NCBI GenBank assembly: GCA_020831805.1
Contig: JAFIFX010000017.1
Location: 1-58,654 of the forward strand
Direction: 5' to 3'
DNA: 58,654 nucleotides
Source of the DNA: Planctomycetota bacterium
Lineage (GTDB): Bacteria > Planctomycetota > Phycisphaerae > Phycisphaerales > UBA1924
Shown: positions 1 through 8,017 of the stretch, piece after piece
Numbering within the stretch: position 1 is the first letter of the stretch
Layout: each line of letters opens with the position of its first letter
Notes under the pieces: model-generated
What the model saw: the letters and a program-made list of their open reading frames with translations, nothing else
What the model was told of the DNA's origin: nothing
The model's database searches: none
Program-made: the position numbers and the translations under genes

Positions 1-112
1 GGGGAGGTTGGCCCCCCCGGGGGCGGCGGGGCGCGGGTCCCCGTCGCTCCCGGCCGCCGCGGTAAACGGCGCCCCGGCCGATGGGCCGGGGCGACGCCAC
101 GAAGAGAGATGC

Positions 113-760
113 TCAGCGGTTGATGGCCTCGATGGCGACGATCAGCTCGACATTGTTGCCCAGGGGGCCGTCGTCGCTGCGGTCGCTGGCGAGGTAGTTG
201 GTCATGCCGAAGTCCGACCGGCGGATCGAGAAGGTCGCCTCGAAGCCGATGGCGGGGTTGTCGCGGACGCTGCCGGTGGTCAGGTCGGTCAGGCGTGCGG
301 TGACGGGCCGGGTCTCGCCGTGCAGGGAGAGCTCCCCGGTCAGTTCGTACACGCCCTCGCCGACCTCGGAGATGCCGGTGGAGTTGAAGGTGATCTCGGA
401 GAACTGGCGGGCGTTGAAGAAGTCGGCGTTGCGAAGGTGGTTGTCGCGCGAGTTGTTGGCGGTGTCGACGGAGTTGGTCGGCACGGTGAACTTCATGCGC
501 GAGTTGGTGAAGTCGTCGGCGTCGAAGTGGACCTCGCCGGTGATGCCGTTGAAGCGTCCGTAGAAGTTGGCGATGCCGGCGTGGCGGACCTTGAAGACGA
601 CGGAGGAGTGGACGGTGTCCACGCCGTAGACGCGCTGGGACTCGACGGCCTCCAGCGCGGTCTCGAGCGAGGACTCCCTGGCTGTGTTCCACCCGCCCAG
701 GGCGGCGAGCCCGAGGACGGAACCGGCGGCGAGGGTGGCGGTGATCAGTGTGCGGCGCAT
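113..760 (-). CDS. YceI family periplasmic protein
   Basis: A 215-residue protein with an N-terminal hydrophobic segment (residues about 5-23) that looks like a signal peptide, followed by a YceI-type lipocalin-like domain. Typical features are the opening VDTVHSSVVFKVRH, the NSRDNHLRNADFFNA stretch near residues 103-118 and a C-terminal RSDFGM. YceI proteins bind long isoprenoid or lipid ligands in the periplasm; the ligand here is unknown. The ATG at 760 is preceded by an AGGGAG ribosome site about 9 nt upstream. It is followed on the same strand by nothing visible before the window edge. The family call is safe; the cellular role is not known. Confidence 0.9.
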   Translation of the reverse strand: MRRTLITATLAAGSVLGLAALGGWNTARESSLETALEAVESQRVYGVDTVHSSVVFKVRHAGIANFYGRFNGITGEVHFDADDFTNSRMKFTVPTNSVDTANNSRDNHLRNADFFNARQFSEITFNSTGISEVGEGVYELTGELSLHGETRPVTARLTDLTTGSVRDNPAIGFEATFSIRRSDFGMTNYLASDRSDDGPLGNNVELIVAIEAINR

Positions 761-992
761 GCGGTGGTACTCCCTGTGAGGTTCGTGGCTGCGTGTTTTT
801 CGGATCGATGGATCCTGTATCCCGGCTCGTGCGGGGGGCTGTCAAGCTTTATCTGTGGAAACAGGCATTGTCAAACGGGGACCGCCCGGCGGCTATTCCC
901 GCTGACATCGGTTTCTCGGATGGGCCCGTTTGGGATGCAGGGTTCCGGGATTCGGGGCCGGGTGCCGGGGGTGGGGGGGGTGGGGGCGGGGG

Positions 993-2216
993 TCACTCCG
1001 GTGCCGCGGCGCGGCGGGCGGGGCGGATGACCACGACCTCGCGTTCGGTTTCGAACGGTTCGAGGGTGATGCCGTGGGCTTTGGTGAGAACCGGCTCGAT
1101 CTCTTCTGCGGTTGACGACATCGGGAGTGCAAGGTTGACCGCGAAGCGGGTATCCGGATCGATCCCGACTTCGACCGGCAAACCGAGGCGGCCTTCAATC
1201 AGCCACGCCAGCGTGCTTACAGGAACGGATGAGCTGGTGAACTGGATGGATTGGCCCCTTCCCATCGTGTTGAAGCCGCTGTGTGGCAGGGTCGTGGTTC
1301 CGCGGAGTCCGTCTGGCCCGGCGATGATCCGATAGGCTGTCATGGTGCGCTGCTCGCGGTGTTCCTCAAGCCCCAGCGTTTGCAACGCCTGGGCCCGCAC
1401 GATGCCGGGATCGATTCCTGCGAAGATCAGGTCGTACTTGTCCTCCGTCTCTTGGATCGCACTGAGGTCAAGCTCGGACTCCGGCAGGTTGTACAGCATA
1501 CGGAGCATCACGGCCGGGCTGGCGTTGATCATCGTGCCCGCATCGCCCGATCGCGAGGAAGTTGCTCCTTGCCCCGAGAGAAGCGCCTTGCGGATGACGA
1601 GGATCGTTTCGGGCGCCGTCTCGGAGGGGTGGTACGGATCCACGCCCGGGCGTGTGCCCCGTGAAGCGAGGGCTTCGAGCTGCTCCTCCGTTTCCCCTTC
1701 GGTGCGGATCGACGGCACGACGCTGGGCTCGTCGCGCTCGCCCGCCAGGTAGGCCTCCATGCGTTCGCTGGTGAGTCTCGCGGGATGGGTCCGCGCGACC
1801 ACACGCCCCTCGGCGTCGAGGATGATCGTGGTCGGGATGCCCCGGACCTTGTACGCGTCGAAGAGCGAGCGGTCGGCGTCGATGCCGATCCAGTTGGCGA
1901 TGACGGGCTCGTTCTTCTGGAACGCCTCGACGGTGTCGCGGCCCTCGTTGGTGACGGAGATGAACACCATCCGGTCACCGAAGGTTTCGTACAGCTCATT
2001 GAGGTGCGGGATCGCCGCCACGCACGGGCCGCACCAGGTGGCCCAGAACTCGAGCAGGACAAACTTGCCCTTCAGTGCTTCGAGCGTGGCCTCGGCCCCC
2101 GGCGGGGCGTTGAGCAGTTCCTCGATGCCCAGTTCGGGCGAGCGGTCCCCGATGGCGGGCTGGGCGAGGGCGGGGGCGGTCAGCAGGGCGATGCAGGCGG
2201 CGAGTCGGGCGAGCAT
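993..2216 (-). CDS. TlpA-like thioredoxin fused to a DUF3738-like domain
   Basis: A 407-residue secreted or membrane-anchored protein. Residues 1-18 form a signal peptide. Residues about 20-165 are a TlpA/ResA thioredoxin fold with the redox motif WCGPC (Cys62, Cys65) and the cis-Pro segment GIPTT. Residues about 215-400 resemble the DUF3738 (TIGR03435) family known from Acidobacteria and Planctomycetes, which often occurs next to TlpA-like proteins; the cues are YDLIFAG, an LGLEEHREQR block and the closing strand-rich part. I chose ATG 2216 because AGGAG lies 7 nt upstream and the signal peptide starts there; an upstream in-frame ATG at 2294 would place extra residues before it. It probably acts as a thiol-disulfide oxidoreductase in the envelope. 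The role of the C-terminal domain is unknown. Confidence 0.85.
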   Translation of the reverse strand: MLARLAACIALLTAPALAQPAIGDRSPELGIEELLNAPPGAEATLEALKGKFVLLEFWATWCGPCVAAIPHLNELYETFGDRMVFISVTNEGRDTVEAFQKNEPVIANWIGIDADRSLFDAYKVRGIPTTIILDAEGRVVARTHPARLTSERMEAYLAGERDEPSVVPSIRTEGETEEQLEALASRGTRPGVDPYHPSETAPETILVIRKALLSGQGATSSRSGDAGTMINASPAVMLRMLYNLPESELDLSAIQETEDKYDLIFAGIDPGIVRAQALQTLGLEEHREQRTMTAYRIIAGPDGLRGTTTLPHSGFNTMGRGQSIQFTSSSVPVSTLAWLIEGRLGLPVEVGIDPDTRFAVNLALPMSSTAEEIEPVLTKAHGITLEPFETEREVVVIRPARRAAAPE

Positions 2217-2433
2217 GGCGGGCTCCTGTGCGTGGGTTGGGTTCTTGCCGCAAGGGGATACGCCCATCTTCGCAGACGGGTTCGGGCTTTGCAACCGGGT
2301 TATTGGAATAAGCCCCAGGGCCCCGTCAGGCCTGGATCAGCCCGGCCGCGAGCAGGGCCAGCGGCACGCCCTGGACGGCGATGAGGCGGAGGATGAGGGT
2401 GGCGTGTGGTGTCAGGGGCTTGGTGTGTTTCGG

Positions 2434-2483
2434 GTCTGACACGCCGCGTCGGTCCGGCCGCTCCCTGCCAGTCGCGGCTTGTT
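2434..2483 (+). repeat. partial copy of dispersed repeat R1 (tail portion)
   Basis: This stretch matches the tail of the repeats at 9382-9446 and 40941-41006. All share GGCCGCT, then a short variable part, then CGCGGCTTGTT. The copy ends three bases before the duplicated guaA 3' end starts, so the two junctions practically coincide. The hairpin part of the repeat is not present here. Confidence 0.5.
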
Positions 2484-2485
2484 GA

Positions 2486-2600
2486 TCACTCCAAATGATG
2501 GTCGCCTGGGGTTTGCTGGAGATGTCGTAGACGACGCGGTTGGCGCCGGGGACCTCGTTGATGATGCGTCCGGGGATCTTGCAGGGGATGCAGTTCCTGT
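2486..2600 (-). pseudogene. second, degenerate copy of the guaA 3' end
   Basis: Bases 2486-2568 align with the true guaA end at 3508-3591 at roughly 89 percent identity with one single-base gap. A 28-base core is identical (2508-2535 versus 3531-3558). Translated, it keeps RIINEV, a Val-Pro-Gly-Ala variant, [11 protein letters not shown] and ATI, and weaker similarity continues upstream (IPCKIPGR versus IPFEVLGR in GuaA). The one-base deletion near the end removes the proper stop codon and the reading frame runs on to 2326, ending in a hydrophobic tail of unknown origin. No start codon or upstream GuaA part is present, so this is not a functional gene. It reads as an attachment-site-type duplication. 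Confidence 0.8.
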
Positions 2601-2819
2601 GCCGTATCCCACTCAAAGAACGAGATACATCAGATCAGATCCAGATCTTTATGTAACCAATCACACCCTCGCCCGGGAGGTATAATCAACTGATCTCAGC
2701 TTTTAGGTCACTGGGAAAAAAGTTGCATTATGGGGTTGACATCCGAATGCATATACCCTATTTTGCCGCGAGTGATTCCCAGTCTATTAACCACGGAAAG
2801 AGTCAGTGGGTGGTGATAT
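2601..2819. other. AT-rich non-coding segment
   Basis: This part is much richer in A and T than the rest of the window and contains short direct repeats such as the AGATCAGATC cluster near 2632-2648. It holds no credible gene. It leads into the promoter and orphan gene that follow and appears to be part of the same foreign pocket. Confidence 0.6.
2736..2764 (+). promoter_or_regulatory. sigma-70-type promoter for the orphan membrane gene
   Basis: A perfect TTGACA (2736-2741) is followed after exactly 17 nt by TATTTT (2759-2764). The expected transcription start is near 2771, about 50 nt before the TTG start codon at 2820. Such a near-consensus promoter stands out in this high-GC window. Confidence 0.6.
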
Positions 2820-3392
2820 TTGAATAATCAATTTATTATTTTGTTTCAATCATTTCCAAATTTGCTCATTTCTGCAGGATTCGCCTGGAGCTATTTTCGA
2901 GGTTTGCCCCGCATGCTGCGACGGGAAGAATACCTCGTCCTGAGCCAGGAAAGCCATGGCGTTCAGGCGGAGCAGATCACTCTAACCTCGCGATGGCGCT
3001 TTGACTGGATTCATTTGACTTTCGGTGGTTTGTTTGTTTTTTCGGTTGCATTCGCTTTTTATTTTTCCTTTGCTATGCCTACTAGTTATATAATTACTTT
3101 GTGGTTGGGTGTTCCTCCTCTTTTATTCGCCATGGCCATCTTATGCTGGCTGGGTTGGGCTCCGTGGCGCCTTGGTCCGGTGCTTCTGGATCCCGAAAAG
3201 TTGGTCGTTCCTGGCTTGCGGAGCGATCGGATTTTCTCGCTTACCGGTTCCCGGGTTTGGTCCCGTCGCCTGAGTCGTGGCCTTTGGGCTTGTCTCGTGG
3301 ACAACGGGGTCAGCCATGTGCTGCTGATGATTGATGACGAGTCGGCAGTCGCCCTGCGCCGTTGGGCATGTGCGAACCGGCTCGACTCTTAA
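2820..3392 (+). CDS. orphan membrane protein in an AT-rich pocket
   Basis: A 190-residue protein that I do not recognise. It has hydrophobic segments near residues 8-25, 62-85 and 88-112, then a soluble C-terminal region of about 75 residues. Codon use is AT-rich and unlike every neighbour. The assumed start is TTG at 2820, with GGTGAT about 5 nt upstream; a later ATG (about residue 31, MLRREEY) is a possible alternative but would lose the first membrane segment. The gene has its own strong promoter and lies between the two copies of the guaA 3' end, so it is most simply read as cargo of an integrated element. The architecture (membrane hairpin plus a short cytosolic strand-rich tail) resembles many small uncharacterised bacterial membrane proteins with PH-like tails, but no family can be assigned. 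Confidence 0.65.
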   Translation: MNNQFIILFQSFPNLLISAGFAWSYFRGLPRMLRREEYLVLSQESHGVQAEQITLTSRWRFDWIHLTFGGLFVFSVAFAFYFSFAMPTSYIITLWLGVPPLLFAMAILCWLGWAPWRLGPVLLDPEKLVVPGLRSDRIFSLTGSRVWSRRLSRGLWACLVDNGVSHVLLMIDDESAVALRRWACANRLDS

Positions 3393-3507
3393 CTCATCGC
3401 TCAGGAGGCCTGGGTCATCGGAGGAGTGGCGTGTGCAATCGAAACTCGTTCGGTGCATGCGGTCGTTGGTTGGAGGGCTACCGAACGGATGTCTGTGAAC
3501 GCCCGTA

Positions 3508-5091
3508 TCACTCCCACTCGATCGTCGCCGGGGGTTTGCTGGAGATGTCGTAGACGACACGGTTGACGCCGCGGACCTCGTTGATGATGCGGTTGCTGAT
3601 GCGTCCCAGGACCTCGAAGGGGATGCGGGCCCAGTCGGCGGTCATGAAGTCCTGGGTCTCGACGGCGCGGAGGGCCACGACGCTCTCGTAGGTGCGGCCG
3701 TCGCCCATCACGCCCACGCTCTGGATCGGCAGCAGCACCGCGAAGACCTGGCTGGTCTTGCGGTACAGGCCGGCGGCGACGATCTCTTCGAGCAGGATCT
3801 CGTCACAGTCGCGCACGACCGCCAGGCGTTCCTCGGTGATCTCGCCAAGCACGCGGACGGCCAGGCCCGGGCCCGGGAAGGGGTGGCGCCAGATCAGGTT
3901 GTCGGGCAGGCCGAGGACCGCGCCGAGGCGCCGGACCTCGTCCTTGAAGAGTTCACGAAGCGGCTCGATGAGTTCGAAGCCCAGGTCCTCGGGCAGGCCG
4001 CCGACATTGTGGTGGAGCTTGATGTTGGCCGAGTGGCCGGCGTGGCCGTGGCCGGACTCGATGACATCGGGGTAGAGCGTGCCCTGGGCGAGGAACTTCG
4101 CGCCCTTGACTTCGTGGGCGGCCTGCTTGAAGACCTCGATGAAGCGGTGGCCGATGCGCCGGCGCTTCTCCTGGGGGTCGATCACGCCGGCCAGGTCGCC
4201 GAGGAAGTCGTCCCGCGCGTCGGCGACGCGCAGGTCGATCTTGAAGTGGTCGATGAAGGTGTGCTCGACGAGGTCGCGTTCTTTCTTGCGGAGCAGCCCG
4301 TTGTCGACGAAGACGCAGGTGAGCCGCTCGCCGATGGCCTTGTGCAGCAGGGCCGCGACGACGGAGGAATCCACGCCGCCGGAGAGGCCGCAGATGACCC
4401 GGTCGTCGCCGACCAGCTCGCGGATCTTCTCGGCCTGCTCGGCGGCATAGTCGGACATCTTCCAGAGGCCGTCGCAGCGGCAGATCTCGTAGAGGAAGTT
4501 GCGGAACATGTCCGAGCCGTGCGGCGTGTGGGTCACCTCGGGGTGGAACTGCACGCCCCAGAAGCGCTTGGACGGATCGGTGGAGCGGACGGCGGCGAAG
4601 GGGCAGGTCCGCGTCGCGCCGATCGGCTCGAGGTTGCCCGCGTGCAACTGGCGGATCTGGTCGCCGTGGGACATCCAGACCTGCGTGTTGTCCGGCACGG
4701 CGTCGAAGAGGTCGACGGCGTCGGAGACGGTCATCTGGGCCCGCCCGTACTCGCGGTGGTCGGCCTTGGAGACCTCGGCGCCCAGGATCTGGCAGGCGAT
4801 CTGCATGCCGTAGCAGATGCCCAGCACGGGCACACCCAGATCAAGGACCTTGGGGTCCATGGTCGGGGCGCCCGGGTCGTAGACGGAGGACGGGCCGCCG
4901 GAGAGGATGACGCCCTTGGGGTTCATCGCGGCCAGCTCGTCGGCGGGGATGTCGGGGCGGACGAGGAGGCTGAAGACGCCCGCATCGCGCACGCGCCGGC
5001 AGATGAGCTGGGCGGTCTGACCCCCGAAATCGAGGACCGGGACGATCTCGGCGTGGGTGCCGTCGGCGGGGGGCGTGGTGGGGGAGGGCAT
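3508..5091 (-). CDS. guaA: GMP synthase (glutamine-hydrolysing)
   Basis: GuaA converts XMP to GMP using glutamine and ATP, the last step of guanine nucleotide synthesis in the cytosol. The 527-residue length is normal. The N-terminal class I amidotransferase domain shows the nucleophile in GICYGMQ (Cys93) and the His/Glu pair in FHPEV (His183, Glu185). The ATP-pyrophosphatase P-loop SGGVDSS lies at 237-243, and the dimerisation domain ends with the family signature [18 protein letters not shown]. The start at 5091 gives the usual N-terminus; upstream in-frame codons to 5211 encode Arg/Gly-rich sequence unlike GuaA. Its 3' end is duplicated at 2486-2568. In other bacteria the guaA 3' end is a known integration site for genomic islands. 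Confidence 0.97.
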   Translation of the reverse strand: MPSPTTPPADGTHAEIVPVLDFGGQTAQLICRRVRDAGVFSLLVRPDIPADELAAMNPKGVILSGGPSSVYDPGAPTMDPKVLDLGVPVLGICYGMQIACQILGAEVSKADHREYGRAQMTVSDAVDLFDAVPDNTQVWMSHGDQIRQLHAGNLEPIGATRTCPFAAVRSTDPSKRFWGVQFHPEVTHTPHGSDMFRNFLYEICRCDGLWKMSDYAAEQAEKIRELVGDDRVICGLSGGVDSSVVAALLHKAIGERLTCVFVDNGLLRKKERDLVEHTFIDHFKIDLRVADARDDFLGDLAGVIDPQEKRRRIGHRFIEVFKQAAHEVKGAKFLAQGTLYPDVIESGHGHAGHSANIKLHHNVGGLPEDLGFELIEPLRELFKDEVRRLGAVLGLPDNLIWRHPFPGPGLAVRVLGEITEERLAVVRDCDEILLEEIVAAGLYRKTSQVFAVLLPIQSVGVMGDGRTYESVVALRAVETQDFMTADWARIPFEVLGRISNRIINEVRGVNRVVYDISSKPPATIEWE

Positions 5092-5287
5092 GCGGCGGGG
5101 CCTCAAACAAACGCGACCGCGCCGGTGGACGCGGTCCTGTGGTCCGAGAACCCCCGGTCGCCCGACGCGTCCGGGCCCCGATGGTAGCCGCCGCGCTGCC
5201 GAACGCCCCATTCTCGGGCCGTGCCCGCGGCGTGGGGGAACTCGGTCGGTGGGGTGTTCGTACCCAACTTGTGCTCCCGTGGGCGGA

Positions 5288-5293
5288 TAGCAT
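5288..5293 (+). promoter_or_regulatory. candidate leaderless -10 element (TAGCAT)
   Basis: TAGCAT ends 6 nt before the ATG at 5300, and no Shine-Dalgarno sequence is present. This spacing would put the transcription start at or next to the start codon. Confidence 0.4.
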
Positions 5294-5299
5294 GATGAG

Positions 5300-5674
5300 A
5301 TGCCACGCCATGGAACAGTTTGCGGCTGGGTTTTCGTCGCCTTCGGGCTTGCCGGGTTCGGGTGCCTTCCGAGCGAGCAGCCCGCGTTCGATGCGACAGG
5401 GCCGACAAATCGGCTCCATGCGATCGTTCAGGCGTCAGGGAGCGATGCCGACCCGCGGTCACTGCCCATGCTGGTCGAGCAGCTCGACAGCCAGGACCCT
5501 GCCGCACGGATGCTGGCCATCCGAGCATTGGAAAATCGGACCGGGACCACGCTGGGGTATTCCCATACGGATCCCGAATGGAAACGGCAAGAATCGATCG
5601 AACGGTGGATGAATTACCTTGAATCAGGGGGTCCGGGTTCGGATCTTTCTGTCAGGGCTGGCGATCAGCCGTAG
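5300..5674 (+). CDS. small lipoprotein with a HEAT-like repeat
   Basis: A 124-residue protein with an N-terminal hydrophobic segment ending in GFGC, a weak lipobox that would make Cys22 the lipidated residue. Residues about 50-80 ([20 protein letters not shown]) look like one HEAT repeat, as in the many planctomycete proteins that count single HEAT units. The C-terminal third is polar and unassigned. It is followed 84 nt later by the RsbW-type kinase gene, but a shared transcript is unproven. Function unknown; probably a membrane-attached adaptor. Confidence 0.7.
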   Translation: MPRHGTVCGWVFVAFGLAGFGCLPSEQPAFDATGPTNRLHAIVQASGSDADPRSLPMLVEQLDSQDPAARMLAIRALENRTGTTLGYSHTDPEWKRQESIERWMNYLESGGPGSDLSVRAGDQP

Positions 5675-5757
5675 GAGAATCCGATGGAGTCGGGTGCCGG
5701 TAAGATCCGGCCCGAGCGTTCCCGGGTTCTCCGGAGGGACCAAGCGCGTCAGACACC

Positions 5758-6279
5758 ATGAACGAACGCCCGCACATCAAGCTCGAACTGATCAGCGACC
5801 CGACCTATCTCTGTGGGGCACGGGAGCTTGTGGCCTCGATCTCTCGGCGGCTGGGGTTCGAGGACATGGATTGCTCGAAGATCGCTCTGGCGGTGGACGA
5901 GGCCCTGTGCAACATCATCCGCCACGGGTACAACCGGGCGATGGACAAGCCGATCTGGATCTCGGTGTGGCCCGAGCCGGGCGACGCCCACTCGGCGGGG
6001 GGCATCCGGATCGTGATCGAGGACGAGGCCCGCCAGGTGGACCCGTCCAAGATGAAGAGCCGGGATCTGGACGACATCCGCCCGGGGGGGCTGGGCGTTC
6101 ACATCATCCGCGAGGTGATGGACGAGGCCCGGTACGAGAAGCGTCCGGGATGCGGCATGCGGCTGACCATGGTCAAGCACGCCCCCAAGCCCTCCGAGCC
6201 GCCCAGCCTGGCCGACCGGCGGGCGGGCAGCAACTGTCCGACGGTTGTCACTGAGCGCACGCCCGGCCGGGTACGATAA
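5758..6279 (+). CDS. RsbW-type anti-sigma factor / serine kinase (HATPase_c)
   Basis: A 173-residue GHKL-fold protein. The N-box region reads VDEALCNIIRHGY (about residues 45-57), and the G1/G2 ATP-lid region contains EDEAR and then GGLGVHIIREVMDEARYE, which is the typical RsbW/SpoIIAB-like pattern. Such kinases bind a sigma factor or another target and phosphorylate a STAS antagonist. The STAS protein begins 18 nt downstream, so the pair is very likely a partner-switching module. The C-terminal 30 residues are an unconserved polar tail. No sigma factor or PP2C phosphatase gene is next to it. The ribosome site is weak (GGAGGG is about 19 nt away). Confidence 0.88.
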   Translation: MNERPHIKLELISDPTYLCGARELVASISRRLGFEDMDCSKIALAVDEALCNIIRHGYNRAMDKPIWISVWPEPGDAHSAGGIRIVIEDEARQVDPSKMKSRDLDDIRPGGLGVHIIREVMDEARYEKRPGCGMRLTMVKHAPKPSEPPSLADRRAGSNCPTVVTERTPGRVR

Positions 6280-6297
6280 GCTGGCCAGGGAGAGCGC

Positions 6298-6645
6298 ATG
6301 CCGGATTCTGATTCCATCGTCGAGGTTCATTCACCCCGCTCGGGCATCGTGGTCATCACGCCGCGGTCCGATGTGGACTTGTCCCGCTCGCCGGAGCTGC
6401 GCAACGCGCTCCGTGAGGCGGCCGACCGCGGGCCGGAGCGGCTGATCGTGGATCTCGAGCAGGTGGGCTACATGGATTCGTCCGGCCTGGCCACGCTGGT
6501 CGAGGCGATGCGGACCAGCAAGAACAACGGTGCGCCCCTGATTCTCTCCGGCATGACCCAGAAGGTCCGGGCCATCTTCGAGATCGCCCGGCTCGATCAG
6601 TTCTTCACCATCGTCGGTTCGGTGGACGAGGCCCTGGAGGCCTGA
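6298..6645 (+). CDS. STAS-domain anti-sigma factor antagonist
   Basis: A 115-residue single STAS domain. The phosphorylation-site motif is YMDSSGLATLVEA, with the conserved serine in DSSG at about residue 61. It follows the RsbW-type kinase after 18 nt and has a good AGGGAG ribosome site. As in SpoIIAA/RsbV, the unphosphorylated form should bind the kinase and release its target. The gene is followed by an MlaE-type permease. Single STAS proteins (MlaB) also occur as regulators of Mla transporters, so this protein may connect the two. Confidence 0.9.
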   Translation: MPDSDSIVEVHSPRSGIVVITPRSDVDLSRSPELRNALREAADRGPERLIVDLEQVGYMDSSGLATLVEAMRTSKNNGAPLILSGMTQKVRAIFEIARLDQFFTIVGSVDEALEA

Positions 6646-6692
6646 ACCCGGCCCGATGCGCGACAGCGCGGAATACGCACACGGGAAAACGG

Positions 6693-7556
6693 ATGCAGCG
6701 CGAGAGCAAAGACCGGCCAGCGGACGAGCGACCGGGCCGGTTCGTTGAGTCGCTGCTCTATCCGGTGGCCATCGTCGGCCGGCGGACCATCGGCATCCTG
6801 GATCACACCGGCTCGGTGTTCTACCTGCTGCTCGACGCGATGCGCTGGGTCTGGCGCGGCCTGACCCAGAAGCGCTACCGCCTGGGCAAGAGCGCGATCG
6901 TCTCGCAGATCATCCGCGTGGGCGTGCAGTCGGTGTTCATCGTGTCGATCGTGTCGGGCGCGGTGGGGCTGATCCTGGCGTTGCAGCTCGCCCCGCCGCT
7001 GGATGAGTTCGGCCAGCGGGACAAGATCGCGAACATCATCGCGGTGGCCGTGCTGCGCGAGCTGGGCCCGCTGATCGGGGCGATCGTGCTGACGGGCTTC
7101 GCCGGGGCGTCGATCGCGGCGGAGATCGGCACGATGGTCGTCTCGGAGGAGATCGAGGCCCTGGAGGCGCACGCGCTCAACCCGGTGCGGTTCCTGGTGG
7201 TGCCCCGCGTGCTGGCCTCGCTGATCTCGATGACCTGCCTGGGGGTGATCTCCAGCTTCGTCGCGATCGTGGCGGCGCTGGCCGCGTCTGTGATCGTGCT
7301 CGGCGTGCCGTACGAGACCTACATGACCAACATGCTCCAGCAGGCCAAGCAGGTGGACTTCTGGACCGGCGTGTTCAAGGGCGGCGTGTTCGGCACGCTG
7401 ATCGGGATCATCGCCTGCGCCAACGGGCTCAAGGTCACCGGTGGGGCCGCGGGCGTGGGCCGCGCGACGACCTACACCGTGGTCGAGTGCGTGGTGGCGA
7501 TCGTGATCGCGGACCTGGTGTTCACGGCGATCTTCTTCGCGCTTGAGCTGTTCTGA
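6693..7556 (+). CDS. MlaE-family ABC transporter permease
   Basis: A 287-residue integral membrane protein with about five membrane segments. It has the MlaE/TTG family marks: the conserved centre LRELGPLIGAIVLTGFAG and AAEIGTMVVSEEIEALE, followed by a conserved P-R-V-L-A. MlaE permeases move phospholipids or other lipids between the membranes together with an ATPase (MlaF) and an MCE-domain protein (MlaD). Neither partner is next to it here; the next gene is on the opposite strand. It is 47 nt downstream of the STAS gene, so it may belong to the same operon. Substrate unknown. Confidence 0.9.
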   Translation: MQRESKDRPADERPGRFVESLLYPVAIVGRRTIGILDHTGSVFYLLLDAMRWVWRGLTQKRYRLGKSAIVSQIIRVGVQSVFIVSIVSGAVGLILALQLAPPLDEFGQRDKIANIIAVAVLRELGPLIGAIVLTGFAGASIAAEIGTMVVSEEIEALEAHALNPVRFLVVPRVLASLISMTCLGVISSFVAIVAALAASVIVLGVPYETYMTNMLQQAKQVDFWTGVFKGGVFGTLIGIIACANGLKVTGGAAGVGRATTYTVVECVVAIVIADLVFTAIFFALELF

Positions 7557-7578
7557 TCCGGCGGGCGGCCGGCTGCGA

Positions 7579-8001
7579 TCACTTGGAATCATCGATGCCG
7601 CAGACGCCGTGCTCGCACTCGGACGGGGCATCGGACTGGCGGGCGAACCAGCGCAGGCGGTTGCGGGCGATGAAGTCGTAGAAGTGGCCGAACACCGGCC
7701 CGATCAACGGCAGGCCGAGCAGCCACGAAACAGGCTTCCACCCGACCGCGCGGAGGGCGTCGCGCACGGCGTCGGGCCCCCTGGTGACACGCCCGTCGGG
7801 GTGGACGGCGTGCATCGCGCCTTCCAGCGCTTCGTCGCCGATGCCCGCGTCGCGGGCCGGTCCCTTGTCGCTCCGGAAATCGACGGGACGCACCCGCCCG
7901 CGCCCGCGGTCGAGCCGGCGCAGGGCCTCGGCGGAACGCACGCAGAGCGAGCAGTGCCCGTCGTACAGCACGGTCATCGGTTCGGCGTCGTCGGAGGTCA
8001 C
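7579..8001 (-). CDS. DCC-family (DUF393) thiol-disulfide oxidoreductase-like protein
   Basis: A 140-residue protein with the DUF393 signature YDGHCSLC near the N-terminus (CxxC pair) and a further Cys pair in the tail CEHGVCG. The segment PVSWLLGLPLIGPVFGHFYDFIARNR is the usual C-terminal part of the family. The start is uncertain: GTG 8001 is preferred because TAGGAT lies 5 nt upstream; ATG 7977 begins directly with MTVLYDG; ATG 8043 would overlap the upstream pseudopilin gene. The biochemical function of DCC proteins is not established; a redox role is inferred from the CxxC. Confidence 0.85.
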   Translation of the reverse strand: MTSDDAEPMTVLYDGHCSLCVRSAEALRRLDRGRGRVRPVDFRSDKGPARDAGIGDEALEGAMHAVHPDGRVTRGPDAVRDALRAVGWKPVSWLLGLPLIGPVFGHFYDFIARNRLRWFARQSDAPSECEHGVCGIDDSK

Positions 8002-8006
8002 GGGGG

Positions 8007-8012
8007 ATCCTA
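8007..8012 (-). promoter_or_regulatory. candidate leaderless -10 element (TAGGAT) or AGGA ribosome site
   Basis: On the minus strand TAGGAT ends 5 nt before the GTG at 8001. The inner AGGA could instead act as a ribosome site, so the reading is ambiguous. Confidence 0.3.
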
Positions 8013-8017
8013 CGCGG

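Noticed and set aside
2326..2485. Gene encoded by the frame that runs on from the guaA duplicate
   Set aside because: The tail is hydrophobic ([27 protein letters not shown]) and could be the remnant of a membrane protein, but there is no start, no ribosome site and no recognisable family.
5092..5211. Longer guaA with start at 5211
   Set aside because: The extra 40 residues are Arg/Gly/Pro-rich, unlike GuaA proteins; the ATG at 5091 gives the normal N-terminus.
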